This document shows, piece by piece, positions 12,010-23,180 of a DNA stretch of 64,000 nt. Below the pieces are notes generated by a model that saw only the letters and a program-made list of their open reading frames with translations, was not told the DNA's origin and searched no databases. Position numbers and translations under genes: made by a program. Source of the stretch: Dendrophyllia cribrosa (lineage: Eukaryota > Cnidaria > Anthozoa > Scleractinia > Dendrophylliidae); assembly GCA_024195265.1 (NCBI GenBank), contig JAJLRJ010000007.1:29107725-29171724 (forward strand), in the 5' to 3' direction. Position 1 is the stretch's first letter. Each line of letters begins with the position of its first letter.

Positions 12010-14306
12010 GACAGTGTGTATCTGAAAATAAATTCATACGGCGATATAAAGAATTAAAAAGAATGTCGTCGTCGCAGTTGCACAGCAACTGAAGGAGTTG
12101 CGACAGGCGAATCTGTGCTGACGTCATTGTTCGTATCGGCTCCTGGTTAAACTTGGGTAACCTATGCAAGTTTTAACTATTTTTTATGTAATGTTTAAGG
12201 AAATATCGGCTAGAAAAACTGCAAAATTTTTGGGTGGAAAAAGCGCTAATGAGCCATGCGTTCTTAAAATTTTGAATTTTTAAAACAGCATTGGTATATA
12301 GTATATCGGGCTCAAGTTTTATGAGAATGATAATTATCTTATGCCGTGCCCTTTCAATATTCGGAGTTGATATTTTTGAAGCTCGATGCGATAATAAGGC
12401 GTATATGCTAATGTAACACTTTCCTCACTTGGCCTATAAGCATTCTATAACTTGGGCTTTGGTTACTTTAAAGGGTACTTTTCGGCCTAATCAGCCCCAA
12501 CAACCCGAGTTTAAATAAAGTTATCATCATCATCAATAATCGTAAACAAAGATTCGCCCATTAGAGCCAGGAAAAAAAATGTTCAGGTTACCGCACCTGT
12601 CTAGGGGCGCTTATCATTAGTCCGAACTGGCTGGCGAAGCCAGTCCATTTGTAAAGAGAATTCCACTATTAATCAGACCTGTCCAGCCAGATCAGCCTAC
12701 TTCTAAAAAGTGTGCACAGCAGTGATGGGTTTTTAGAAAAAAAAATCTTGAAGAAAGCCTGTTTCATTTTCAAAAAGACCAGTCTGGCTGGCCAGTTGTG
12801 TCTTTTGGTAAGCACCCTTAAGTCTTCCATACCGTACATTCATGCAGTTCTAACGGCTTAGAAAGATCTGGGAAAGATCTACAGACAGACCGCAATGAAG
12901 CCACAAATTACGGCACGTGGGTATCCACGTGACGGAATAAATTTTGGGCGACTACGAGCGGAAGCAAGACGGAAGGACTACCATCCTCGGAATTAACACT
13001 GCCGGTCACCGACCATCCGAGTTAAATCTAAGCGAAGTTAACGCAACGGCCCTTTATGTGTTTACATTTCTTCCCTTGCGCGCGCGCGTTCATAACGTAC
13101 AATGTTGCGACATGAATTGCGTGCGCAGTAAGGATGCGCATAAACAATTAGCGCGAAATCAAACACTGAAGTATTTTTAAAATTTTATATGTGTAAAAAA
13201 AAATGTAAATGTTGTTTATAGAGGTCGAGCACTTAGCTATGAAGCTAATTCACAAGCACGCCACTCAAATATGGAAACAAATATTGCAAATGGCATTCCC
13301 GTAAAGCATTTTATTATATATAAGGCTTATATATATTATTTTATAAAATGCTCAAGAAAATGCGCGAAGTGCCTTTGGCTCGTGCTTCTCTGCACTTCTC
13401 TCGTGTTCTTAAAAATTCCCGCGTGCTTATATAACTCAATAATGCACTCGGCGCGTTTTTTATTTCTTTAATAAAACCTGATCCTCAATTGATTTGTCCG
13501 GGAAAGCCGAGTAAAATGTATAATCAAACCATCGCACGTGTGAGATTCCCATGGCAACTGTGTGTGTTTCTGCTTTCTGATGTCATGAAAGGAACGAGTT
13601 TGTGGATGAAAAACGTTATGGGCAACACGGCTATCTGTCGATTAACGAAAATATCATTTTAGAGTTGTGAAAACAGGGGAAAAGGGAGCAGGTGGGGTGG
13701 ATCGGACCATTCGCCCGCTAAACTGTGAAAGACATCGAAGGAGAGGTAGGTCGGGCCCCTAAACCACAGCAAGGACCACCCCTTGGCAGATTGTGCCTGG
13801 ACTTTAGAACGTTTAGCTTTGGGCTAAGTCAGTCAAGTTGAGACGATTCTAACGGTTAGGTGTATATGTAATAGAAAGAACCAGTGAGGGTTAATTGGAG
13901 TAAAGTTTATAGTAAAGATGAATATCTACAATGCGCTTGAGTTAGTTTCCTTGCAGAATTTGTTGTAACGAAAATTACCAACTTTTCATGAAACTAGCGC
14001 AAAACGTACATTTGGAGCTGTGCGGAGCAAGTTTGGGTGAGAAGAAAATACAGACCGCTGGATGAAACCGCCATTTTGACTGAATAGCGCACTGCGGTAA
14101 GTTCTAGTATGCTGACCAAAAACTTGAGCACAGCATCCTACCAAAACATGATTTTCACTGTGGTTGGCACGGTGTCTGGCACGATTGAAAAAGAGAGGTG
14201 TTTTGAAGAATTATTAATACATCGGCGGCTCATCGGCGGCCTTAATTATATAAGTGTCATGATGTCGCTTTATGACGTGTTCGTTAATTAACCTTCTGGT
14301 GAAAAA
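12010..14306. other. Intergenic; partial TTAA-element copy at 13005-13156
   Basis: No gene is supported. From about 13005 to 13156 the sequence repeats the right-hand part of the 135-790 element (for example GACATGAATTGCGTGCGCAG and GCGCATAAACAATTAGCGCG) but lacks the terminal GAACGTCC-TTAA, so it is a truncated copy. Other stretches show only short direct and inverted words. Confidence 0.65.
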
Positions 14307-14876
14307 ATGTCCCTATCTCGGGCGACTAGAATACTAGAAAATGAACATGACAAAGAAATACATGAAAGACGCAAGAAATACGCCAGGCGAAAATCCCTTG
14401 ATAATCAGAGGTTCTTCAGCCGGCGAAACTCTTTGAATAGCTACTATGAATACAGCAAGTATTTTAACTTCATCGGCATCTTTTCAACAGGTTTGGATAC
14501 TCCTGATGTTCGATCGCATTTCATTCGAAAAGTTATCTCTGGTTTAAAGTCAATCCCGCATCAACCGTGCTTACCTCAAGTTAAAATTGCATTCGGTGAA
14601 GGATTTGTCATGATTGATTCGCTTAAAAAAAAGGATTGTATTCACATGAAGTATGCATTGAAAAATGTCTGTGATTTTGGCTTAAACTCAACTTTGACTA
14701 GAAGTGTTTTGTTTTTCGTTGTCTTGGATGCTCTGAGGCCTGTCGCATTGTGCCACGTGTTTGTCGCTGACGAAGTACTTGACTTACAGAGAATGTATCG
14801 ATGTTTTAAGGATAGACTTTTTCTTCGGCAACCGCAAGCGCTAAAGACAGGAATGAGCGCAAGTTGTGAAAGATAG
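14307..14876 (+). CDS. Intronless PTB/PID-domain protein, 189 aa
   Basis: A single open frame from ATG 14307 to the stop at 14876. Residues 1-45 are basic and rich in Arg/Ser (RRKKYARRKS, FSRRNS). Residues 52-172 look like a phosphotyrosine-binding (PTB/PID) fold: a first strand FIGIFSTG, a helix with VRSHFIRKVI, strands around VKIAFGEGFVMID and SVLFFVVLDALRPVALCHVF, and a C-terminal helix DLQRMYRCFKDRL. PTB domains bind NPxY-type peptides or lipids and serve as adaptors. I cannot name the orthologue; it does not look like PID1, Shc or Numb in detail. The lack of introns among intron-rich neighbours could mean a retrocopy or a last coding exon whose upstream exons I did not find. No frameshift is visible. 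Confidence 0.6.
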   Translation: MSLSRATRILENEHDKEIHERRKKYARRKSLDNQRFFSRRNSLNSYYEYSKYFNFIGIFSTGLDTPDVRSHFIRKVISGLKSIPHQPCLPQVKIAFGEGFVMIDSLKKKDCIHMKYALKNVCDFGLNSTLTRSVLFFVVLDALRPVALCHVFVADEVLDLQRMYRCFKDRLFLRQPQALKTGMSASCER

Positions 14877-15337
14877 AAACGAACTTTGCTTTGACATAAT
14901 CAAGGGAATATACATACTTTTTCCAAATTTTCCGTCGAGATAAAGTCAGAAAGACTCCATTAATACCATGCCGCAAATATGCTAACAGTAAGTTAAATAA
15001 ACATTTCATTACAACGTTGCCACAGCGAACAATAACTCCAAGACTGAAGGACGCATTCAATCATGTACACTCTAGGGGATGAAAATCATGTTCCCAAAAA
15101 ACATGAGAAATCATAATCATAGGCTATAGAAAGAGAAACATTTAAAAACAGTAGAAATGTTATCTAACTAAAAAATAATATTCGCCGTCATATAATAAGA
15201 AATTTTAAAACACGCATATTTCTTCAAGAGGGTTCCCCTTGCACTCTCACGTTTTTTCCTTTTTACGCGTTGTGCTTACAAAGGCCGTTAGGGTTACTCT
15301 ACCTGCAAGCTAGGGCCACCCTCGCAGGCGGGACAAA

Positions 15338-15743
15338 GAGGATATTACATGGCCGCGCGAAGATACGAAATTTCTCTTCGAGTGTTGAAAAATATTTCAC
15401 GAGTGAGCGCAGCGAACGATTGAAATATTTTTCAACACGAGAAGAGAAATTTCGTATCTTCAAGCGGCCATGTAATGTTCTGTTTATTATATAAACACCA
15501 ATGAAATCAAACCATTTCACTTTTATATTTTTTTGTAGTCCTAAAGTAGAACAACGTAGCAACGGTGATCTTTTCACGTGTGAAGATAACATGTTATTTT
15601 CACGTGTGAAGATATGATGTTTACGCGCGAAAGCTCACCTGGTATTTCATTGGTGTCTATATAATTAAGACTTTTATTGTTGAAATATTTTTCAACACTC
15701 GAAGAGAAATTTCGTATCTTCGCGCGGCCATGTAATATCCTCT
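15338..15743. repeat. Foldback element with three related arms
   Basis: The boundary words GAGGATATTACATGG and CCATGTAATATCCTC form a terminal inverted repeat. Inside, the unit CGAAGATACGAAATTTCTCT with AATATTTTTCAACAC occurs as an inverted pair at 15350-15470 and once more near 15685-15725. The centre has two direct copies of TTTTCACGTGTGAAGATA. No gene; apparent open frames here follow from the palindrome. Confidence 0.8.
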
Positions 15744-15907
15744 ATTTCTCCTTGTAAACGCTTCAGGTAGGGACAACTCGCCTACCAGGGACAACTTTTT
15801 GTGGTACTTAGACCTCTGCATCTTGACAACAAACGTCCATGGAACAATGAGGTAAAGAATTTCGAATGCATCTTTCAGCCTTAGGGACTTTGCAATAATT
15901 AGCAGCA

Positions 15908-16070
15908 GGAGGGGGGTGGGGGGGGGGGGGGGGGTGAGAAACGGGAAAGAAATGGTTAAAAAATAGACGTCCGCCCTACTACTGAAGAAAAATTAACTAT
16001 CACCTCCCCCCCCCCCCCCCCCAATACCCAAAACAATTAAGACTTACCCCTCCCCCCCCCCCCTTTATGT
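15908..16070. repeat. Opposed G and C homopolymer tracts
   Basis: A long G-rich tract at about 15910-15934 is followed within 100 bp by C tracts at about 16003-16022 and 16052-16063. The paired G and C runs can fold back and resemble the G-run ends of the element at 44434-44855. They are also sites of likely length error in an assembly. Confidence 0.7.
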
Positions 16071-16169
16071 TCTCCTTTGTTATCTTCTTTAATACTGATA
16101 ATACTTACATGGCTTACAATACTCGGTCAATCAAGATCTTAAAAATGTGACGACAGCTTTAATTATTTA

Positions 16170-16800
16170 ATATCAGACAATCCAGCTTGTGCTGGACGAG
16201 AAATATAACACCAAACCACATGACAACAGCAACATTACTAGATTTGTAGCTGAGGCCAACAAACTAAAGGAAAAGGTGGAAGCAATTAAAAAAAAAGATG
16301 ATCACTGGACATGATGACACTCTTTTTCAGTGAGAGGACAGGAAAATTGCAAACAGGTCTCACCTGCCACTACAATTTTAACTCTGACACTCTCCACTCA
16401 ATAACAACTGGAATACAACAAAATATTGCTCAGTTTATTGAAGACCTTGATACAGCATTAGAAAAATACAAGGCCACTTATTCCATTGGATTGAGTAAAA
16501 TTAAAATCATCAAAGTCTAGACAAAACAAGGAAGAAGGAAGGAAGGCCAAAAAAACGGAAGGTTTTAGCCAGGAAAACAGAAAAAAAGAGCTTGTGCAAT
16601 ATTTATGTCACGGGGAGGAACACCAGTTGATGACCCTGACCCTGAAATATATGGCGTTCCACAAATTGATAATATTGCTTGAGAGACTTGCTCAACTCCA
16701 ATTGCTTTACAGTTGGAGAAGCTGCAGAGTCAGTTCAGGAGTTCTTATAAAAATGAACAGAACTCCAGACCTCAGATTCATGAACTGTATTCAAGCAGCT
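16170..16800 (+). pseudogene. Degraded coding sequence of unknown family
   Basis: Protein-like stretches appear in changing frames. One near 16180-16300 reads IQLVLDEKYNT and later NITRFVAEANKLKEKVEAIK. Another at 16311-16520 reads QNIAQFIEDLDTALEKYK. A third at about 16610-16760 reads TPVDDPDPEIYGVPQIDNI then NSNCFTVGEAAESVQEFL. The changes of frame and the stops point to a decayed gene or retrocopy. I do not recognise the family. Confidence 0.4.
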
Positions 16801-16944
16801 GAATATAAACAATACTCAACAAAAATATGTATCATGGAATAATTTGTGTCACTTGCATGACCATTCTTATTCAGTTGAGTCACCAGTGAGTCTGGCAATC
16901 ATATATATCACCCCCCTCCTTTTTATAGAGTAATTGACGTGTTG

Positions 16945-16985
16945 CCCCCCCCCCCTCCCCCCCCCCCCCCCCCCCCCCCCCCCCC
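16945..16985. repeat. C homopolymer tract
   Basis: About 40 bases that are almost all C, interrupted by one T. It is followed by CGTACCACCACC. Confidence 0.9.
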
Positions 16986-17649
16986 GTACCACCACCACCT
17001 TTTCTTGGAATATGATTTTACATTGTGCCCCCTCCCGTTTCTCATCCTCCCAACCTTCCCTGCTAATTATTGCACAGTCCCTTAGCATAAAAGCGACGAA
17101 TCTCATTATCGCCGGCTCGCATCTAAATATGGTTTATTTCGCCTACAGAAAATAGTTTTTTAATTACAAGGTATTTGCGCCAAAGACCGTGATAAGAGGG
17201 TGTGAATGGGATTAACCGACTAGCGACAAAGGGCGAAAAATATTACTGACTACCGACAAAACGAGGAAAAAATAACCGACTAGCGACAAATAAATTCTAA
17301 CCGACAACCGACATGGTCCGACGTTATAGGGATGTTTGTATTCAGAAAGAAGAGCATTTTGAATTTATTTTTAGCGCAGGAAATGTCCAGATGCTTTGGT
17401 GGGCTCTATTTCACCAGATGTAACCACATTAATTCCAAATTTCGTCAATTATAGAATTTCCTGTCTTCAAATTACTTTAAAGCCCGGGGATCCTCCTTTT
17501 CGGAGAGCAGCGGCGGGCTCATTTCGCGGCTCGTAAGCGAGCCGACAAGACGCCCTGCTGTTGTGTCATGATTCTCAGATACTTTTGCCTAAACTTTTGC
17601 CTGCTTTTGAGACGTCAATATAAAGTCGTATTGAATTCTACCGGAATTA

Positions 17650-19939
17650 GAATTGGTAGTTCCCTTGCCAGATGTCGTTAACGTTAGAAAAAGCTGTAAG
17701 TGCAGCTGGTCGAACTGGTTTATCAACTTAGACGGTGAATTTAGCAATCTCGTGTTGCTTCGAAGCTTACGTGACAATGCGGAGGCGTTTATCAAAAAGA
17801 AGCTTCGAAAGCTGCTTTCACTTGAATATGTTAGGAATAAAGACAGAATGGCTGTCGAACCCATTATTCGTTTAACACGGCCAGAAGTTCTCAAAGTGCT
17901 GGAAGACGTTAAGTTCGTTGTGCATACCATCGTACCAGAACAATACAGATTTTGGACAAGTAACCAACGCGGTGTATGCCCTCACCCGATCGCAGTTTCT
18001 AATGACCCAACAGGCTCGACCCTTGCGCTTGATTACAACTTTGAGACAGGTTTATCAAGACTCCTAACAATAAGATTGCACCAGCCAGCAGATGTCTCTG
18101 TTGTGCGAGATGGACTGAGGGATGCTAGGAACTTGTGCTTCATCGATGAGATTGCATTCTTGTGTGAAAGGGGAAAATCAACAATTTCTTGTGTCGACTT
18201 CAAGAGAAAAGTGAAAATAAGTACAAAGTCACTCAAGCGACGAGCTGAACTTTTGAGTCACTTAAAGGCACTATCTCTCCCAACGGATGGAACGGTTCCC
18301 GTTTTGCGCCAAAGACTTAACGACCACTCGGGTGCCATTTCTAAGAGCATTGACTGTGCGGAACACGTCCAGATACATCCTAATCGTCTTAGTAAGCCTT
18401 CTGCTATCTGTGCTGCAAGCAATGATTTGTTATTTTGCAGTGATGACGAGAGTCAATATGTCTATCAGATAGCATTGACATTTGATGGAGTGACCATTCA
18501 CGGCAATGCTACGAAATTCACAAAATGGAAAATTCACAAAATTCACAAAATTCACAAAATGGAACACATTTTTACTACTGATGATGAACATTGCCGAAAC
18601 GTCTAGTTTCATTTTGAACACTTTTTACAGCGTTAAACTTAACACTTTTTCACGTAACTACAATTAACGCTGCGCAGGATACATATTTATTTATTCTACG
18701 AAATTCACTGCCTATCCATCCAGCATCGTAAACCTTTTTACTCTACTTGACCAATGCGCATTCTTCCCAGGAGCCTCGAGCCAAGGTGGGCTGTACAAAT
18801 GTGAACTGAGCACAAAGACGGTGACACAAGTTGTATGCAACTCGACTCTTCCTTGCTCTGAGGTAAACCAAGTATGCGCCTTGAACACAAGACGAACAAA
18901 CAAATCGAACACAAACAAATCAAGGGGATATGCTCCGTAGACAAGACTTTGTTTGTTACAGATGTTGCCGCTGGAAAAGTGAAGATAGTGACGAGCCTCT
19001 TAGAAACGATATCTTTTCTGGGGATTCTTGGATTCCTTTTACGATACCTTTGGAATTCATTCTAAGGGTATGAAACCTGAAGGAGTGTCCTTGAAACAAG
19101 CAAAAGAGAACGTGACAAAGATTGACAACTATGTAAAAGATACTGTGAGTAAGGTGAAGGAACGCTACCAGTTGAGCGAGACTTCTGCAACCAAGAAGAA
19201 GCAAGTATCTGTGTCTTTGCTTAAAAAGGGGATGGACAGGCTATACAAGAACGTGACGGACGTTAACCCCCAATTTCTAGATGATCTGCTGCTCGAAACG
19301 TTGCTCACAACAGAAGTGGAAAATTTGCACGCTGTCTCGAACTTTAAACATGAGACATTTACGGTACTTACATATGCGCAGGATTTTGGAACAATTTGCA
19401 AGGAATCTCTGAAGCGCACATCTCGATGGGCAGCAAAGTACTACACGCATGACAAATCATACTATCCGGTTCCTCAATCTGCCATGCCCCTTTCTGCTAT
19501 AGCTACGATGACACCTTTGCCAAGTGAGGACATAACACCATCTATGGAAGGACAGATCAAAGAATGGCTAGAGAGTTATAGACCAGTACGCCAATGGACG
19601 GTTAGGAGCGAGACCACAAAAGATAAGGCTGGGGCCTTGCCGCCAGCTGTCTACGCTGTTCATCGCACCGACGAGTCTGAAGAGAGACTTCGATTCACTG
19701 AAGAAAACAATGTATCATCAGCGAATGCAGTACCACAACGCGTTGTTAGCATACAATTTGTGGATGAAGGGGATGTTACTGAGGTGTTTGAGGATCACAG
19801 GGAAGTACAAATTGATGATTATGAGACAGATTCGGATGACGAGGAATCAGATTTTGAAGAACATTCAGAGCTTGTCAACAGAGCGTGTGTTACACGATCC
19901 GGCAGGGCTGTTCGTGCATTTGTGCGTCTCGACATGTGA
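17650..19939 (+). pseudogene. Decayed SAP-domain / propeller-like gene carried by a TIR element
   Basis: An open frame runs from about 17650 to 18521. It includes a SAP-like helix-extended loop-helix at residues 192-226 (RRAELLSHLKALSLPTDGTV then LRQRL), the DNA-binding fold found in chromatin and repair proteins. Upstream are motifs such as HTIVPEQYRFW and CPHPIAVS. Short blade-like segments (DDESQYVYQIAL, TLFVTDVAAGKVKIV) suggest NHL-type propeller repeats. The frame is broken by a 174 bp insertion with 13-bp target duplications (18522-18695) and by frameshifts near 18875 and 19030. It then runs open from 19028 to 19939, with a coiled region, the block VRQWTVRSETTKDKAGALP, an acidic stretch (DYETDSDDEESDFEE) and the tail TRSGRAVRAFVRLDM. 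The tail is shared with 50769-51158. I recall similar multi-copy predicted proteins in cnidarian genomes, but the function is unknown. Confidence 0.7.
18522..18695. mobile_element. Nested retro-type insertion with 13-bp target duplication
   Basis: CTACGAAATTCAC occurs at 18509-18521 and again at 18696-18708. The inserted 174 bp begins with repeats of AAATTCACA and contains ACTGATGATGAACATTGCCG followed by AAACGTC, a sequence type seen near Penelope-like and other retroelement ends. One copy of the 13-mer plus the downstream sequence continues the upstream reading frame without a stop, which supports insertion into a formerly open gene. Confidence 0.75.
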
Positions 19940-20899
19940 CGGTAAGAGGTAATAATAGTTGTAAAATCATTAAAGATCCATTAAACGGTGCAGATTGATA
20001 CGCATGGCAGCGAAATGTTTGGCAAAAAAACTCAAAGAAACCCCACAGTAAAGCCACGAGAGCCGTTGAATAATAAGTGTAATAAGTGTTTGTGGACGTC
20101 TTGGGAAAAAAAAGACTTCCGTAGCTAACAAAATTACGTATCCCAAAGGCTAAAGTGGGCATTTCACTCATGTCAAATTTACCTCTCTTGATTTACTTCG
20201 ATGCCCTGTAATCGACAGGAAAACAAATTCACATCTAGAATAAAAGCTTTGGTGATTTTATCGGTATACTAGATTTGCAAATAAAAGTGGGGTAGACGAT
20301 CACGTTGCTAAAAAACAGAGTTAACTAGGTTTAAGTGCAATCAAATAATGAATTATTACAAGTTTTACACTTCGTCTAGAGTTTAAAGTCTTAAAACTGC
20401 GCAAATTACATAACAAATGTGAATAATTAAGTTGCATGCTCTTGCATTTTTAATTATTAACTGAGATTTACCGACAACCGACAAAGGTCGAAAATTTTAA
20501 CCGACAACCCCCCCATTCAGACCATTCAGACCCTTCAGACCCTTTGATAACATATGTTCAGAAAAACTTTTGTTCTGGGGCCATCGTAGCTTGATAAATG
20601 AATAAGTTCAATATGTTTATCACCGCGGTTTGTGTTCTATTTCTTAACAGATGTTCAGTCTATTTTTGGCCTCCAAAATCCTCTAATACTTAGAAAAATT
20701 CTGTTTACAAATGTTTTTTATTTAGGATCAAACTCTAACTTCGTCTACGTTTGAGTTTCTCAGATCAGGTAGGCGAGTTGTCCCTACCTGAAAAATTTTC
20801 TTGACACCTTTTTCCAGTTTGTCTGGGCTGCTAGGGTGAGCCTGGTACTAGGGTTGCCCTACCTCCTTGTAATCAGGCTCTTAATTCAATTCAAAACAC

Positions 20900-21195
20900 A
20901 AATTCTCCTTACTTTTCTCCTACATTTAGTATAAGACAGGCTGGTTAATATCTCTTTTCCCCCTTGTGTTAAACAATCACCTAGATCTTGTAAGCCGTGT
21001 GCCTACTTACAACCATGTGTAATGTCCTTGCATTCAGTTATTCCCCTTTTGTTAGATCAATCCGCGTATGGAACAGACTTTCAGAACAAGCAGTTCTTGC
21101 TCCGAACCTACAGCTCTTTCAAACATTAGCTCTTCCTGAAATCCGTATTATGAGCCCACCCGCTCATCTCAAGAGACTGCAACCGCTGATCGTAT
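20900..21195 (+). pseudogene. 3' end fragment of a non-LTR retrotransposon
   Basis: At about 21043-21190 the frame reads SPFVRSIRVWNRLSEQAVLA then PNLQLFQTLALPEI. This is the conserved C-terminal signature of reverse transcriptase ORFs in CR1/jockey/RTE-type LINEs (an 'F-R-I-WN-LP' motif). No upstream RT domain remains, so it is a 5'-truncated copy. Confidence 0.65.
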
Positions 21196-21611
21196 AGTAT
21201 TTAATTTCACCTGCACTATTTATCCAGCACCTAATTTAAAATCACCTCCACAAGCACCCTTCCAGCATTAGTTCTCACTAGTTGGGAGTACACATTCTAA
21301 GTTCTAAAGACAAATTGGAAGAAATTGTTAAAGGATCAAGAGAACTCATCTTGGGTGATCATTATCTTAATTCTTATCACCTCTGTACTTAGTAATGCAT
21401 TGATACTGCAAGGAGAAATTTGATACTGATCACATATCCGGTATCCCGGACAGTTTCTCCATCTTCGCGAAGTTAAACACATGATAATAATATCTCTGAC
21501 CCTCTTTTCTGAGTTAAGAGCAACTGTTGTCTTGGCAAATGGTTGCTACCTGAAACACGTTAAATAGTAAGTCCCCAACATGAGACAGATTGTAGTCAGC
21601 GTTTACTATCC

Positions 21612-21830
21612 CGGCCAAACGAACGCAACATCTTGCAACATTGTTGCGCGGAACGTGTTACACGCGTTTGGCCACCCTGTTGCAACATATGTTGCAACAT
21701 GTTGGATCAAGTTTGAAATGGTCAAATTTGATCCAACACCATCCAACATGTTGGAACATGTTGCAACAGGGTGGCCAAACAATGTTGCAAGATGTTGCGT
21801 TGAAATGTTGCGTTCGTATGTTGACGGATC
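21612..21830. repeat. Inverted repeat rich in GCAACAT words
   Basis: The left arm has GTTGCAACATATGTTGCAAC and ATGTTGGATCAAGTTTGA. The right arm holds TCAAATTTGATCCAAC and CATGTTGCAAC. GGCCACCCTGTTGC and GCAACAGGGTGGCC pair across the centre at about 21723. It looks like a non-autonomous foldback element. Confidence 0.75.
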
Positions 21831-22074
21831 ATGTCACGAGCGTGGGACTCGGGTTTTTTTCTTTGTCACACGCTCGTAACATGATGATCATGAATGTTAC
21901 ATCTTTCTCATTTCATTATCGACCTTAACATTAACCACGCATCTTTCTTTATTCATTCGCGTTTAATAAAGCTCAGTCATTAGCTACGTAGCAAAGCCCG
22001 CAACACAAAATTGACGTCGCTATTTTTGACAAATGAATGACAGTATTACAATAACGTAGAAATAATATACAGAA

Positions 22075-22215
22075 AAAAAAAAGAAAAAAGAGAAAGGAAA
22101 GGAAAACAAAAAAAAAGAAAAGAAAAGAAAGGAAAATAACAAAACGCAGTTTAGGCGGATTCGAACCTGGACAGTTCGAGCGCGAAAACACACACCGACT
22201 TCACCAAGGTCAAAT
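22075..22215 (-). mobile_element. tRNA-like SINE remnant
   Basis: On the minus strand a box-B-like word GGTTCGAATCC lies at about 22156-22166. A T/C-rich tail (TTTCCTTTCTTTTCTTTTC) follows. The expected T-arm pairing is imperfect, so this is a SINE fragment or tRNA pseudogene, not a working tRNA. Confidence 0.4.
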
Positions 22216-23079
22216 GTCGAAATGTGACCATGGATCAACAAAGAATGCAGTGAAACAGTGAAACAGTGAACGGCAACTTTCTCGGCTCTTGTTTTGATGC
22301 GGCTGCATATAAGCACGTGTCAGGTTGTCTCGGGAAGCCGTGTCATTCGCGAATTTATACACCAAGAAGGGTCAAGAAGAACAAACTACGAGAGTTGGAA
22401 GATATCAGTCGGCCCTTGCCGAAGAAACTTGAAGGCTAAAAGATGCGTTAATAATGCAAGAGGAGAGAAGTGTTCTTCGTGCACATCATAGCTGGCTGAA
22501 AAAAAAATTTTCAACCCGCCGCCTGAAAGAAACGATATTTTAACCCGTTTCTGGGACAAACTGAGCATTTTATCTCAAGTGGCCGAGAGAAATTTTAAAA
22601 GAGATGCAAAACTTACACGGCTGCCGGATCCAAAATGTACCAGGATGGGAAGCGTTTTCAAAATTGCTGTTTCTATAGAAACAGATGTTAACCCTTGGAA
22701 CGCGTTTTCCTTTATAAAAACTGTCACAATAAAATGATTACATATTTTTGACACGAGAAAAAGAACACAACTTTATGTTTACCGAACGTTTTTAAAACTT
22801 CCGAACCGACAATCGTTTATCCTTCGATTTGTATTACTACTTGTATTAGCGAGATTCACCGAACAGCTGTTACCAGGCAACCGGGTGGGAAATCTATAAA
22901 TTGATGCCTTTCAAAACTTTGTATTGAAAAATAAACAGCAAACTCGTGATTTGATTCTCGATGATTTTAATGTAAAATTATTTCTGATAAAAAAAAATCC
23001 AAATTAAAATAAATATCCTCAGTTTGTTTCGCCGAGCTCTCTCTCCTTACCCTCCCCACCCATGTCACAGTCACAAGAT

Positions 23080-23180
23080 GTTGTTTTGATTGGTTGAATT
23101 CAATGACGTGCCTGTTTTCAACCAATCGATTTCCCGGCGAGAGTAGGAAGATTTCTGTAGGTTTGTAATATGGAGGAGTA
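23080..23180 (+). promoter_or_regulatory. Probable MEIOC promoter: opposed CCAAT boxes and a CRE-like site
   Basis: ATTGG at 23089-23093 and CCAAT at 23122-23126 are opposed NF-Y-type boxes. TGACGTG (23104-23110), a CRE/ATF-like core, lies between them. All are 55-95 bp upstream of the first ATG at 23181. No TATA box is evident. Spacing like this is common in germline and housekeeping promoters. Use is inferred, not shown. Confidence 0.5.

Larger units (their letters stand above)
17196..20544 (+). mobile_element. TIR element with 6-bp target duplication carrying a SAP/propeller-type gene, copy 1
   Basis: A 3349 bp element. The 6-bp word TGATAA flanks it at 17190-17195 and 20545-20550. The left end begins GAGGGTGTGAATGGG. 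The complement of the right end begins AAGGGTCTGAAGGG. Subterminal repeats of the type AACCGACTAGCGACAAA and ACCGACAACCGACA occur four times at 17213-17315 and again at 20469-20508, all in the same direction. The right end also has tandem CATTCAGAC-type words. The termini resemble hAT ends (CAGGGTCTG). The only coding sequence found inside is the decayed gene at 17650-19939, so I see no transposase. Confidence 0.75.

Noticed and set aside
15270..15592. Open frames on both strands with similar peptides
   Set aside because: They arise from the palindromic foldback at 15338-15743, not from genes.
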